Shown: piece by piece, positions 26,549 through 34,879 of the stretch | How the letters are laid out: every line of letters starts with the position of its first letter | Numbering within the stretch: position 1 is the stretch's first letter | Origin: Planctomycetaceae bacterium | GTDB taxonomy: Bacteria > Planctomycetota > Planctomycetia > Pirellulales > Pirellulaceae | Reading direction: 5' to 3' | Length of the DNA stretch: 34,879 nucleotides | Assembly (NCBI GenBank): GCA_018660825.1 | Contig: JABJJO010000072.1 | Location: 1-34,879, forward strand | Made by a program: the position numbers and the translations under genes | The notes under the pieces: generated by a model | Told to the model about the DNA's origin: nothing | Databases searched by the model: none | Seen by the model: the letters and a program-made list of their open reading frames with translations, nothing else

Positions 26549-27430
26549 TTACTTAGCAGCCACATCTTTCCAAAGCCAACGCAATGCGTCTGGTAGAATC
26601 GTTCCGCCATGCCGACCACTGTGACCTTCTATGCCCATTACTAACTTGACATCGTATTTTGAATATTTGAGGGCTGCTTCCATTTGCAAATTTGATAGCG
26701 GCCAGTTTCCGAACAAATTATCCAAGTCGCCTTTACCCTCCTGTAAAAACACTCTAATCGGCTTCCGTTCAGTTTTACGAATCAATGCCGGATAGACATG
26801 GCCACCGCGGATGTTAGTAAAGCTGCCGACGTAGGACAAAACTTTTGAAAATACGTCGGGACGTTCCCACGCTGCAGTAAACGCACAGATCCCGCCGCTA
26901 CTAATTCCACAAACAGCGCGGCTATTGGCATCATCCATTAAGTTATATTGCTGCCCCAAAGCGGGCAACATTTCTTCGATTAGAAATCTAGCATATTGAT
27001 CACCAAGACTATCATATTCAAAGCTACGATTTCTGCGGGCCTGGGCACCTGCGGCAGATGCCGGAATAACTCCAGGATTAATAAACAACCCGATCGTCAC
27101 AGGCATTTCCTTTTTGTGAATCAAGTTATCAAAGACGATGGATACTCGCGAATGTCCGTTTTCCCGAACATAACCACCACCATCATTGAAAATCATCAAG
27201 CAAGCTGGTTTGGATTTATCGTATTGTGCTGGTACATAAATCCAATAATCACGAACCGTCCCCGGAAAAATTTTGCTCTGGTCCCACACATGCTTGGTGA
27301 CAACACCTTGAGGTACACCTTCTTGCCGCTGTGAATCTGGGCCGTACTTGTAGGGACTTTGGGCAACAAGCGACAGGGGCAACAGACAACAGAATAAAGT
27401 AATAACAACACGTAAGGCAGAAATTGACAC
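26549..27430 (-). CDS. Secreted esterase D-family hydrolase
   Basis: Encodes 293 residues from a GTG at 27430. AAGGA lies 8 bases before this GTG and the signal peptide (VSISALRVVITLFCCLLPLS) begins at once. An ATG at 27559 would add 43 residues and start inside a terminator hairpin, so it is rejected. The alpha/beta-hydrolase of esterase D/enterochelin esterase type shows LMIFNDGGGYV (oxyanion region), the nucleophile elbow CGISSGGICAF and the late histidine in GIEGHSGRHGG. It probably cleaves an ester on a polysaccharide or small molecule outside the cytoplasm; the substrate is unknown. The SMP-30-type gene follows at 61 bases. Confidence 0.88.
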   Translation of the reverse strand: MSISALRVVITLFCCLLPLSLVAQSPYKYGPDSQRQEGVPQGVVTKHVWDQSKIFPGTVRDYWIYVPAQYDKSKPACLMIFNDGGGYVRENGHSRVSIVFDNLIHKKEMPVTIGLFINPGVIPASAAGAQARRNRSFEYDSLGDQYARFLIEEMLPALGQQYNLMDDANSRAVCGISSGGICAFTAAWERPDVFSKVLSYVGSFTNIRGGHVYPALIRKTERKPIRVFLQEGKGDLDNLFGNWPLSNLQMEAALKYSKYDVKLVMGIEGHSGRHGGTILPDALRWLWKDVAAK

Positions 27431-27527
27431 GAAGTGAATCCTTGTTTGAATAACAGCAAAGTCTAATCGAAGCCTATATTCTAACATCTTTCGCAGCACA
27501 CAGTTCACTCGACAATGCGCATGAAGA

Positions 27528-27556
27528 AACGACGCCTGTCTTATACAGACGTCGTT
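27528..27556 (-). terminator. Probable terminator after the small basic protein gene
   Basis: AACGACG pairs with CGTCGTT and CTGT with ACAG, one mismatch between them, around a 5-base loop. On the minus strand the stem is followed by TTCTTC. It lies 31-59 bases past the small gene's stop and upstream of the esterase start. Confidence 0.5.
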
Positions 27557-27586
27557 CATTGTTTTGATAATAGTCTTTAAGCGAGA

Positions 27587-27676
27587 CTATTTCTTACGGT
27601 GACGGATCTTCGCGCGCATCCGGCGTTTTTTTCGTCCAACTTTACGGCGGCCTTTACCAGTTCGTTTGCTTCCCAC
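27587..27676 (-). CDS. 29-residue Arg/Lys-rich protein, ribosomal small-subunit-like
   Basis: A GTG start at 27676 is preceded by GGAGGG six bases upstream, the best ribosome binding site in this region. The 29-residue product starts VGSKRTGKGRRKVG and ends RMRAKIRHRKK before a TAG. Twenty of its residues are Arg, Lys or His. The composition and the end resemble very small basic proteins of bacterial small ribosomal subunits such as those with AURKAIP1/COX24-type (mS38) motifs; I cannot confirm the family without a search. A hairpin with a T-rich tail follows the stop, so it is probably a monocistronic gene. It is easily missed because of its size and start codon. Confidence 0.8.
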   Translation of the reverse strand: MGSKRTGKGRRKVGRKKRRMRAKIRHRKK

Positions 27677-27868
27677 AGGAAACCCTCCAATATGCTTTAT
27701 TTGTTAGTCCGTGTTGATTCTTGCCTAAATTTATTCCTACAAACTACTTCTGCAGAAAAACTAATCCTATCTATAAATTCGACAATACGCAACAGGTACA
27801 ACGACCTCAAACACCGCGATACTAGACATTTACCGGTCGATTGGCAGTCGCATATATTCCAGCCACAA

Positions 27869-29500
27869 CTAGTTTTCTCGTTCTAATACGCTGCGTTTGT
27901 CTAAATCAAATGCTTTCCCAGACGGTACGGACAAATACCCTAAATCCGTTTTCACCGCGTCTGGAGACCGATCGAAAAAGTGTACTTTCCCAGGTCCTCG
28001 AACCTCAGCAATCCCGCCTTTGACAATCAACGCCGTGGCTTCATCAATGCCGATTCCCAGCACTTGAGGATACCTCTTCACCAAACTCGCCATATCCGCA
28101 AACCGATTTCGCTGAGCAAAATGCTGATCGATCGCCACACCGGGCAAGAAACCAAATCCTCGTTCATACCCAGCAGCCATGATGTCCAAATTTCCCAATG
28201 GGTTTCCACGTGCCAAATAGTCACCTTGAATCGATGCGCCCGCGCTGCTGCCTCCAATCACTCCGCCACGCTTCAAAACAGCGTGCAGTAAAGGGTACGC
28301 TGTTGTCTGCTCATACGCATCGACAAATCGCCATTGCCGTCCGCCACCAAACCACACACCCGTTGCATTTTTCAACGCCTGCAACATCTCACGGGATTCG
28401 ACGTCCTCCAATTTACGTTGCGTCAACACAGTTACATCTGTCACGCCGATCTTGGCAAACATTCTCTTGCCGGTCGTGCCAGGCAACGGATCTGGCATCG
28501 CGGTAGGCAATACAACAATTTTGGCAGCGTCTCCTCCTGCGAGTTCTGCAAATTCCTTAACCAACTCTAGCGACATTCCACCGCCACCGACAATCATCAA
28601 CGCCCCACGCTTAACTTGAATTGCCGGAGTCTTCTTAGGCGGAAACGGTTCTGCTTGGCGAGCTCGCGCGACCCTCTGTAGCGACGTCAAATCCAACGCG
28701 GCACCATGTTCATAACCTTTTTGTTGTGATTCGAGATCGTACTTATCCGATTTTCCAAAACAAACAGTGACTTGGCCGGCGCCAACGACACGCATCATCC
28801 GTCCCTCCACAAGTAATGCTGTTTGTTCATCAATCCCCAGTCCTACCTTTAATGGGTTTTGATCTACGGCGCCCATTAATCGAGTCAATCGATTGCGTTC
28901 GCTAAAGTGTTGATCAATAATCGTGCTGGGCAATAAGTCAAATCCCTGCCCAATGATTGCTTCCGTTTTTCCACTTTGAATCATCACTCGCGATTGAATC
29001 GCCGCTCCGGCACTACTACCACCAACAACACCACCACGCCCGAGCAAAGCCAGCACACGCTCTTCAAACAAAGTTCCTACATATGCGTCCGCGATTTTCT
29101 GTTGTGACCCGCCAACAAACCAGACACCAGTCGCTTTATCAAGAGCGGCAACAAACTCAGCGCTATTGGCCTCATCACGACTACGCGTGTGCATTAACAC
29201 GGCATCTGCAATTTCTTCGTCTTGCCAATCCTTTAAGATCGACGCACTAGCCTCGGCGTCGTCCGCTCGTATTGACGCGGTCGGCACAATCACTAAGCGA
29301 GCATCTTTACTGCCTGCCCAAGCCAAAAATACTTGGCGTACCACGGGCGGCAAATTGCCGCCACCGCCAATGACCAATTTCCCCGGAGCACCCGTGGGAT
29401 CAATGCGAGACGAATCTGCAGCCACAAGTTGTACCGTCAGGCAAATCAATACCAAACCAGTTAACCAGCGACTAAACGTTTGTTTGAAAAATGACGGCAT
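27869..29500 (-). CDS. Secreted tandem cyanophycinase-like (S51) peptidase
   Basis: Encodes 543 residues. A signal peptide spans 1-28 (LTGLVLICLTVQLVAAD). Two complete cyanophycinase-type domains follow (about 38-280 and 297-530). Each has the nucleophile motif GGSSAGA (160-166 and 416-422), DQHF-x(2)-RNR (196-205 and 459-467) and GIDE-x-TAL. Single-domain cyanophycinases are about 270-290 residues, so this is a fused duplication with both active sites apparently intact. Cyanophycinases cleave beta-Asp-Arg dipeptides from cyanophycin; an exported form may digest cyanophycin or other isopeptides from the surroundings. AGGA precedes the ATG by nine bases. Confidence 0.9.
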   Translation of the reverse strand: MPSFFKQTFSRWLTGLVLICLTVQLVAADSSRIDPTGAPGKLVIGGGGNLPPVVRQVFLAWAGSKDARLVIVPTASIRADDAEASASILKDWQDEEIADAVLMHTRSRDEANSAEFVAALDKATGVWFVGGSQQKIADAYVGTLFEERVLALLGRGGVVGGSSAGAAIQSRVMIQSGKTEAIIGQGFDLLPSTIIDQHFSERNRLTRLMGAVDQNPLKVGLGIDEQTALLVEGRMMRVVGAGQVTVCFGKSDKYDLESQQKGYEHGAALDLTSLQRVARARQAEPFPPKKTPAIQVKRGALMIVGGGGMSLELVKEFAELAGGDAAKIVVLPTAMPDPLPGTTGKRMFAKIGVTDVTVLTQRKLEDVESREMLQALKNATGVWFGGGRQWRFVDAYEQTTAYPLLHAVLKRGGVIGGSSAGASIQGDYLARGNPLGNLDIMAAGYERGFGFLPGVAIDQHFAQRNRFADMASLVKRYPQVLGIGIDEATALIVKGGIAEVRGPGKVHFFDRSPDAVKTDLGYLSVPSGKAFDLDKRSVLEREN

Positions 29501-29746
29501 TGATCTGTTTTCCTGCAGTAAATTAATGACCTAATATATTTTGAACACTTCACCCGAAGTTATCAGTTTTTAGTTAAATTGCAATTCATCGGAGTTTGCT
29601 CCGTCCGTATCGTAAACGCAGCTATTTCGAAAAATTACTGCGCCCGGCCAAAGCCAAACAATTTTGGATGCGGTCAAAATACCGACATCCTCTCTGTTAT
29701 ACCTCATCATTGCTCTATAGAAACAATAGAGACAGCCAACCACGCG

Positions 29747-31768
29747 TCAATCACTATTTTCTGCAGCACGCGCACGCAATGCTTGTTCACCTGCTTGCAG
29801 CACTTCTAGAATGCGATCAACGTCATAGACGCAGCCGCCCCACGTTCCCCCACCCACATTTTGCAATGCCGCCCACAATCGTGTGTCGTCTGGCAAGTTC
29901 GGATCTGGACTTAACTCAGGAAATATCGGACGTTTTTCCAACAATTGTGCCACTTCAAACTCCGACAATTCCTGCTGCTCATCACCGACTAAATCAATAG
30001 AACCCGTCAGTTGATTACGATCTACAATAATTCGTATTTGATCGCCATCTCGAACTTTACCAATCGGCCCCCCCGCTAGTGCTTCCGGACCGACATGTCC
30101 AATACAGGCGCCGGTACTGACTCCGGAAAATCGAGCATCGGTAATAATCGCCACATCTTTACCCCAACTAAGGAACTTTAAAGCGGAGGTCAATTGATAG
30201 GTTTCTTCCATCCCAGACCCCAGCGGTCCGCGACCAATCAGCACGAGGATATCCCCTGCTTTGAGTGCTGGTTCACGTTGCCCCTTGATCGCTTCGATAG
30301 CCGCTCGTTCGCTGGTAAAGACTCGCGCAGGCCCCGTCTTACGATAAACACCATCATCATCAACCACACTCGGATCAATCGAAGTCGCCTTAATAACAGA
30401 ACCTGCTGGGCAGATATTTCCCTTTGGAAAACAAACGGTACTGGTCAAGCCTTGTTCTTTGGCAACAGTCGGCGACAAAATAACATCATCTGGATCGATG
30501 CCATCATATTCCCGTAGTCGATCTCGCAATACTTGCCGACGCTGAGATTGCTCCCACCAATTCAGTACTTCATCAAGCGTACATCCACTCACCGTCATGA
30601 CAGTCGTATCTAACAGGTTTGCTCGACGTAAATGCAACATGACTTCCGGCACACCACCTGCCAAAAAGAACTGAATCGTCGGATGGCTCGATGGGCCATT
30701 GGGCAGCACATCGACAAATCGCGGTACCTGACTATTAACCTCGCTCCACTGCTCCACACTTGGACGCTGTAAACCTGCGGCATGAGCTATGGCTGGAATG
30801 TGCAGCAACAAATTGGTCGAACCGCCACAAGCTGCATGTACAACCATCGCATTACGAATACTTGCATCCGTAAGAATATCAGCAGTCGAAAGCCCCCGTT
30901 CGGCTAACCGCTGTATCGCAGTTGCGCTGCGAGTTGCCACCTCTAGCCATATTGCTTGCCCACTTGGTGCCAGCGCCGCATGTGGCAACGTCAATCCCAA
31001 AGCTTCTGCGACAACTTGACTCGTCGCGGCCGTCCCCAGAAACTGACAACCACCACCGGATGTTGCACAAGCGCGACACCCGGCGACCGCGGCATCTTCT
31101 AATGTGATTTCGCCGTGGACATACCGTGCTCCGATCGTTTGCACTTGCCCCGCGTCTTCTCCGTCCTCTGGTGGTAATGTCACCCCACCGGGAACAATAA
31201 TCGACGGCAAATTGTTCATGCCAGCCAAGGCAACCATCATAGCTGGCAGACCTTTATCGCACGTCGCAACGCCCAGCACGCCGCGTCTTGTGGGCAGCGA
31301 ACGAATCAGGCGGCGCAAGACAATCGCCGCGTCGTTACGATACGGAAGGCTGTCGAACATCCCTGTGGTCCCCTGAGTACGACCATCACAGGGATCACTA
31401 CAATGCGCCGCAAAGGGGATTCCACCATCAGCACGAATCGTCTTCGCTGCTGCTTGAACCAACAAACCGACCTCCCAATGCCCCGTGTGGTATCCCAGCG
31501 CAATGGGCGTACCATCATCCGCTCGTACGCCACCTTGTGTACTTAACACTAAATATTGTGGTCCCAATAACTCTTCCGCGGTCCAACCCATCCCTGCATT
31601 TTGAGTCATTCCAAAGAGATCGCCACTCGACCATGTCTTGAGCATTTCATCCGTTAACGGCAATGCTCCACGTGGGCCATCCGCGGTCGTTTGAATATTC
31701 CAAACCGATTTTTCGGATGATTCCATCAGCGATTTCAAGTACTGTAATGAATCAGTATTTTGGTTCAT
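29747..31768 (-). CDS. IlvD/Edd-family sugar-acid dehydratase, YjhG/YagF (D-xylonate dehydratase) type
   Basis: Encodes 673 residues, near the 655 of Escherichia coli YjhG. Family features are [16 protein letters not shown] (47-62), [20 protein letters not shown] with Cys127 (an Fe-S ligand candidate), ATCDKGLPA with Cys170, [31 protein letters not shown], and [20 protein letters not shown] at the C-terminal side. The DLFGM and AGMGW features favour YjhG/YagF over IlvD and Edd. It would dehydrate an aldonic acid such as D-xylonate to the 2-keto-3-deoxy acid. Its ATG lies inside the end of dedA (17-base overlap) after AAGGA, so translation is coupled to the phospholipid operon. Confidence 0.92.
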   Translation of the reverse strand: MNQNTDSLQYLKSLMESSEKSVWNIQTTADGPRGALPLTDEMLKTWSSGDLFGMTQNAGMGWTAEELLGPQYLVLSTQGGVRADDGTPIALGYHTGHWEVGLLVQAAAKTIRADGGIPFAAHCSDPCDGRTQGTTGMFDSLPYRNDAAIVLRRLIRSLPTRRGVLGVATCDKGLPAMMVALAGMNNLPSIIVPGGVTLPPEDGEDAGQVQTIGARYVHGEITLEDAAVAGCRACATSGGGCQFLGTAATSQVVAEALGLTLPHAALAPSGQAIWLEVATRSATAIQRLAERGLSTADILTDASIRNAMVVHAACGGSTNLLLHIPAIAHAAGLQRPSVEQWSEVNSQVPRFVDVLPNGPSSHPTIQFFLAGGVPEVMLHLRRANLLDTTVMTVSGCTLDEVLNWWEQSQRRQVLRDRLREYDGIDPDDVILSPTVAKEQGLTSTVCFPKGNICPAGSVIKATSIDPSVVDDDGVYRKTGPARVFTSERAAIEAIKGQREPALKAGDILVLIGRGPLGSGMEETYQLTSALKFLSWGKDVAIITDARFSGVSTGACIGHVGPEALAGGPIGKVRDGDQIRIIVDRNQLTGSIDLVGDEQQELSEFEVAQLLEKRPIFPELSPDPNLPDDTRLWAALQNVGGGTWGGCVYDVDRILEVLQAGEQALRARAAENSD

Positions 31769-32450
31769 CTTGTTTTTCCTTGATTCCGGCTTCGTGCAAG
31801 CCGGAATCTAAATTTTTGTCTTTAGATTGCAACATACGTTGTGCAATTAATGTTAACCCAATTGGGACGCAAATACTGACTCCTAAGGCTACCGGAAACC
31901 AGTGGTGTTGCTGGGCGAACGCGCCAAACAACGTGTATCCCAGTGAGATACCGAGATTACTTAATAGAACAGGTGGGAGAAACCGTCGCCACGATAAGCG
32001 ATGCATCCCCATTAACAAAATACTTGCTTCTGCGACCACTGGCACTCCCCGCGAAAGAATCAGAAACATCGGCCCAAAACGGCCTGCCAAATCTCTCGCA
32101 TTTTCTAATTGAGCAGCACTGGAAAACCGTAAGGCAAACTGCGGGCCGTATTTACGAGCCAGTGTAAAACCGATCACCGCTGCCAGTGACATTCCTACCC
32201 ACGACACCAGTGTCCCGCTGGCCCAGTGCATTTTACCGCCAATATAAGTCGTTATCACACTCGATGGAATCGGCAATATGAGATCACCAGAAAGTAACGC
32301 GATCACAATCCCAGGCAAATAACGTGAATTTTCTAGACCACTGACCCACTGCTCCATCAAATCACCCAAAAACAAAAAGGGAATGATGGGTACAGCGAGG
32401 ACGACAACGACTGGAATCAATTGTCTCAACATCGTTTTCATCGCTGTCAT
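31752..32450 (-). CDS. DedA/SNARE-associated family membrane protein, PetA-like by context
   Basis: Encodes about 232 residues with five or six hydrophobic segments. DedA features are [27 protein letters not shown] (start of the domain), [17 protein letters not shown], and the conserved [19 protein letters not shown] with Arg and Pro in the re-entrant region. I chose the ATG at 32450 because AGGA lies just before it and it follows the pssA stop by 29 bases; 32441 and 32432 are also possible, and a start at 32558 would overlap pssA by 79 bases. DedA proteins are lipid translocases; beside pssA and psd, phosphatidylethanolamine is the likely cargo. Its end overlaps the dehydratase start. Confidence 0.9.
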   Translation of the reverse strand: MTAMKTMLRQLIPVVVVLAVPIIPFLFLGDLMEQWVSGLENSRYLPGIVIALLSGDLILPIPSSVITTYIGGKMHWASGTLVSWVGMSLAAVIGFTLARKYGPQFALRFSSAAQLENARDLAGRFGPMFLILSRGVPVVAEASILLMGMHRLSWRRFLPPVLLSNLGISLGYTLFGAFAQQHHWFPVALGVSICVPIGLTLIAQRMLQSKDKNLDSGLHEAGIKEKQDEPKY

Positions 32451-32479
32451 CCATTCCTGCGCGGCCTCAGTAGAATCGC

Positions 32480-33376
32480 TTAAGCAACTTCGTCCAATGA
32501 AGGACGTCGCCGATATCTCGTGATTTTGTGCCATAAGATAGAGCAAGGCGACGCACATAGGTAATACAGGAAGATGACTGGTAATGCTAATTCTCGGAAC
32601 ATCAAAACACCAACAACAGCGAACAGTATCTGCACAAGGCGAACAAAGTTTTTACGGCTCTTTCTGCGACTTGCAAGTTGCTTGCCAAGATGCGGGTAGG
32701 GGACACGTGAGACCATTAAACAGGCAAGTGCAAATGTTAACAGCGGCACCAAAATCATAGAAATGTCGTAGATAATAATACCCACTTTCTGTTGCTGCGG
32801 ATCCGGATTATTCACCAGAAACATCACATCTGGCATCGCAATGGCAAAAGTTGCAATCGCTCCTGCAGCAGCTGGCGATGGCAAACCGCGAAAATAATTC
32901 CCAACTCCACTTTCAGTCTCCGCTTCCACATTATACCGTGCTAGTCGCATGATGGCACATAACGTGTAAATACCCGCAATGCCTTGAATAAAACGCGCGG
33001 GCAGTACTTCAGAAAAAGAGAGCATAATAAACGCCGGCGCGACACCGAATGTAATGACATCGCACAAACTATCGAGATGCAATCCAAAACGACTTACTTG
33101 ATTCGTCCAGCGGGCAACTTGACCATCGAGTGTATCAAACAACATGCCTAGAAAAATCAACATCCCTGCCCATTGTAGCCACTGGTAAGAATCGCTATTT
33201 AACGCCCGATACCCTTCGGCTTCTGCAAGTACGCCTAGGAACTTAGTGGAAAAACCAATCGCAATTAATCCACATATGGCGTTTCCCAACGTCATTAATG
33301 TTGGATATATTGGAAATCGTGAATCCTCCAATTCTCCGGTTTGATCATCGTCATTGAGTAATTCAACGTTATTCAT
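32480..33376 (-). CDS. pssA: CDP-diacylglycerol--serine O-phosphatidyltransferase
   Basis: Encodes 298 residues with about seven membrane helices. The complete CDP-alcohol phosphotransferase signature is visible: Asp81, Asp84-Gly85, Ala88-Arg89, Gly98, Asp102 and Asp106, with exact family spacing (DxxDGxxAR-x8-G-x3-D-x3-D). It condenses CDP-diacylglycerol with serine to phosphatidylserine. The FPIYPTLMTLGNAICGL opening is typical of the PssA branch. It lies 79 bases downstream of psd, the next enzyme in the pathway, and 29 bases upstream of dedA, so the three form one lipid operon. Confidence 0.95.
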   Translation of the reverse strand: MNNVELLNDDDQTGELEDSRFPIYPTLMTLGNAICGLIAIGFSTKFLGVLAEAEGYRALNSDSYQWLQWAGMLIFLGMLFDTLDGQVARWTNQVSRFGLHLDSLCDVITFGVAPAFIMLSFSEVLPARFIQGIAGIYTLCAIMRLARYNVEAETESGVGNYFRGLPSPAAAGAIATFAIAMPDVMFLVNNPDPQQQKVGIIIYDISMILVPLLTFALACLMVSRVPYPHLGKQLASRRKSRKNFVRLVQILFAVVGVLMFRELALPVIFLYYLCASPCSILWHKITRYRRRPSLDEVA

Positions 33377-33455
33377 GGATTTGATTATAGCGTGCCTTAT
33401 TCAATAAATCTCCCAGAACGCACCAATAAACCAACGGCCAAGGCCCGCTTGAGAC

Positions 33456-34460
33456 CTAATCAACATACCGTGCGATAATCGAACTGCCTGCTTGAACTTT
33501 GGTGCCGATCTCCACAACCAACTCCAGTCCTTCTTCCCTGGGAATAATCAGCTCCGTACGAGATCCGAGTTTAATCATCCCGAATTGCTCACCCCGCTGA
33601 TAACTGTCTCCCGTATTGGCGTGACAGACAATTCGTCGTGCCAGTTGCCCAGTAATTTGCCGCACCCGCATCACGCGATGAGGAGCCTCGATTCCCTCAA
33701 TCCATAACTCCAACCGCTCGTTTTCCCAGGCAGACTCGGGTTTTAGTGCACTGAGGAATTTCCCTTGGCGGTAGCCAGAGCCAAATACGGTCGCAGCAAT
33801 CGGCATGCGGTTTATATGAACATTAAAGACAGAGAGGAAAATTGCTATTTTGATAGCCGGACCATCTAAGATCTCGTCATGCTCAATTTCTTCAATTAAA
33901 TCGACGCGACCGTCTGCGGGGCTAACCACTAAGCCCGATTCCGCTGGGACTTCACGCCGTGGATTTCTGAAAAACCAAATAATCTCAGCCTGCAACAATA
34001 TCGGAAGCAGTGCTACAACTGACCACCCGATTGAATGGCGACAAGCCAATATCACGAACAAGCACGACAGTGGAATCAACACGGATGAAAAAATAATCAT
34101 CTCCGCTAATCCAGCACGTGCAAACGGTAACTGGTCTCGCCATGTAAACGGATCGTCGGCAGCAGACCAAGAATATCCCTCTTGGTTTACATGAAATTTT
34201 AAATCTCGGGGGTCTAATACATCCCACTGACATTGGTTTTCACTGCCGCGGCGTGACTTAGCCATCCGCTTTAGATACCCGCGCCTAAACAGCCGTAAAT
34301 AAAATCTGCGCCAAGCACCCCACGTTAACTCGATACGCATACAAACGCCACCACCAGGCTGAATGCAATCAATTTGAGAATCCAACGCCAGAATTTTTCG
34401 ACCGGTGGACGTTTGCTTGGTTAAAGTTTCAGAAGAATTCTGCATGGATGCTATTGTCAC
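33456..34460 (-). CDS. psd: Phosphatidylserine decarboxylase proenzyme, N-terminally extended
   Basis: Encodes 334 residues from a GTG (34460); an ATG five codons in (34445) is equally possible. The catalytic part starts near 160 and shows FFRNPRREVP, VVSPADGRVD (180-186), FLSVFNVHINRMP with the conserved His, and FGMIKLGSRTELIIP, where Gly299-Ser300 is the self-cleavage site that makes the pyruvoyl group. The enzyme decarboxylates phosphatidylserine to phosphatidylethanolamine. The first 160 residues are unusual: a basic segment (RRFYLRLFRRGYLKRMAKSRRG), a hydrophilic stretch with VLDPRDLKFHVNQEG, and two membrane helices (about 121-140 and 145-163). It heads the psd-pssA-dedA operon. Confidence 0.93.
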   Translation of the reverse strand: MTIASMQNSSETLTKQTSTGRKILALDSQIDCIQPGGGVCMRIELTWGAWRRFYLRLFRRGYLKRMAKSRRGSENQCQWDVLDPRDLKFHVNQEGYSWSAADDPFTWRDQLPFARAGLAEMIIFSSVLIPLSCLFVILACRHSIGWSVVALLPILLQAEIIWFFRNPRREVPAESGLVVSPADGRVDLIEEIEHDEILDGPAIKIAIFLSVFNVHINRMPIAATVFGSGYRQGKFLSALKPESAWENERLELWIEGIEAPHRVMRVRQITGQLARRIVCHANTGDSYQRGEQFGMIKLGSRTELIIPREEGLELVVEIGTKVQAGSSIIARYVD

Positions 34461-34517
34461 GTAAGCCGAACGTAGCGGGAAGTTCGAATTAGTTGAAAAG
34501 GGTGTTTAGATGAAAAG

Positions 34518-34591
34518 TAGGCCCGGACGGACTCGAACCGCCGACAAAGGGATTATGAGTCCCCTGCTCTAACCAACTGAGCTACGGGCCC
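34518..34591 (-). tRNA. tRNA with CAT anticodon (Met, or Ile2 if modified)
   Basis: The minus strand folds into a full cloverleaf: acceptor GGGCCCG with CGGGCCT (one G-T at the end pair), D arm GCTC-AGTTGGTTA-GAGC, anticodon stem GGGGA/TCCCT with loop CTCATAA (anticodon CAT), and T arm GGCGG-TTCGAGT-CCGTC. The discriminator is A and no CCA is encoded. The initiator type is excluded because there is a normal 1-72 pair and no three G-C pairs next to the loop. Elongator Met and lysidine-modified Ile cannot be separated by eye. TTTT follows the 3' end. Confidence 0.93.
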
Positions 34592-34732
34592 ATGCAATAT
34601 TCAAATTCAGATGACCTTTCAGGAACTGGCCTCAAAAGTCATGTGAATCACCTACAATTTCAACAATTTTTGCTCGCTTGTCTACCCTACGAGGCAATGA
34701 GATTTATCCACAACCAAAGCGTATAATTCGCT

Positions 34733-34879
34733 TTATTGCGTGATATCGTAACAATGAATGATATCTTGGTCTCGCAAGTACAGTTTGCCATTTGAGATTA
34801 CGGGGTGCGTCCACACCTTGCCACGGTCACTGCGAATGCTAGAGAGTGGGATGAGCTTAAACCGGCCATGCTCTTGGTA
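34733..34879 (-). CDS. PQQ-like beta-propeller protein, C-terminal end (partial)
   Basis: The minus strand is open from the window edge to a TAA at 34733-34735 and gives 48 residues. It contains FKLIPLSSIRSDRG and then KVWTHPVISNGKLYLRDQD before the end IIHCYDITQ. The W-x-HPV-x-x-x-G-x-LY-(L/I)-RDQ pattern is the usual last blade of secreted PQQ-binding-like beta-propeller proteins, which planctomycetes have in large numbers. Function cannot be given from this fragment. It ends 141 bases upstream of the tRNA gene on the same strand. Confidence 0.85.
   Translation of the reverse strand, partial: YQEHGRFKLIPLSSIRSDRGKVWTHPVISNGKLYLRDQDIIHCYDITQ

Noticed and set aside
27431-27559. ATG-initiated 43-residue extension of the esterase
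   Set aside because: It begins inside a hairpin that looks like the terminator of the small basic gene, whereas GTG 27430 has AAGGA and starts the signal peptide.
29710-29735. Inverted repeat CTCTAT/ATAGAG downstream of the dehydratase
   Set aside because: The stem is only six base pairs and no T-run follows on the minus strand, so it is not called a terminator.
34704-34712. Perfect DnaA box TTATCCACA
   Set aside because: It is a single copy with no cluster of boxes, no AT-rich unwinding region and no dnaA or dnaN nearby; one such 9-mer in 35 kb is not surprising.

Overview
The window looks like a chromosomal segment of a planctomycete, probably of the Pirellulales/Rhodopirellula kind. The reasons are the EF-Ts variant carrying a CESAPV stretch where most bacteria have TDFVA, a secreted protein resembling the planctomycete TIGR03009 family, a long NfeD protein followed by short NfeD and FloA flotillin, an N-terminally extended phosphatidylserine decarboxylase, zinc-ribbon membrane proteins, and a tRNA gene without encoded CCA. 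This assignment rests on recalled family features, not on a database search. Base composition is moderate and codon use looks ordinary. I see no CRISPR array, insertion sequence, integrase or prophage gene.

Layout. Positions 1-2770 (+) hold the conserved translation cluster: the end of rpsB with an AEEAP repeat tail, tsf, a strong terminator, pyrH and frr. A secreted glycerophosphodiester phosphodiesterase and a four-zinc-ribbon membrane protein follow on the same strand. A large phosphohexomutase (-) is divergent from a zinc-less quinone reductase (+). A promoter-bearing unit (+) then encodes a membrane-anchored foldase with a duplicated SurA/parvulin-like unit and an SDR oxidoreductase. The SDR gene converges, with a 4-base overlap, on a minus-strand run der - ubiA-like - dprE1-like - aftB-like (17635 down to 11817). 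The last three are the most interesting part of the window. They resemble the mycobacterial enzymes that make polyprenyl-phosphate-arabinofuranose and transfer arabinose to a glycan.

Positions 17804-25541 (+) hold a family-4 uracil-DNA glycosylase, a TIGR03009-like secreted protein, and a membrane-domain island: long NfeD with two inactive-looking ClpP-like domains, short NfeD, FloA and a coiled-coil protein. A beta-hydroxyacid dehydrogenase follows. Positions 25591-29500 (-) carry a secreted SMP-30-type protein and a secreted esterase, which are probably cotranscribed. They also carry a very small, previously uncalled basic protein gene (29 codons, GTG start, strong ribosome binding site) and a secreted tandem cyanophycinase-like peptidase.

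Positions 29747-34460 (-) form a probable operon psd - pssA - dedA - yjhG-like. It combines phosphatidylethanolamine synthesis with a DedA protein that is plausibly a PE translocase, and ends in a sugar-acid dehydratase translationally coupled to dedA. A tRNA with a CAT anticodon and the 3' end of a PQQ-type beta-propeller gene close the window. No gene-free stretch exceeds 300 bases; the largest gaps (7648-7918, 29501-29746, 27677-27868, 133-323) hold only short possible regulatory elements.
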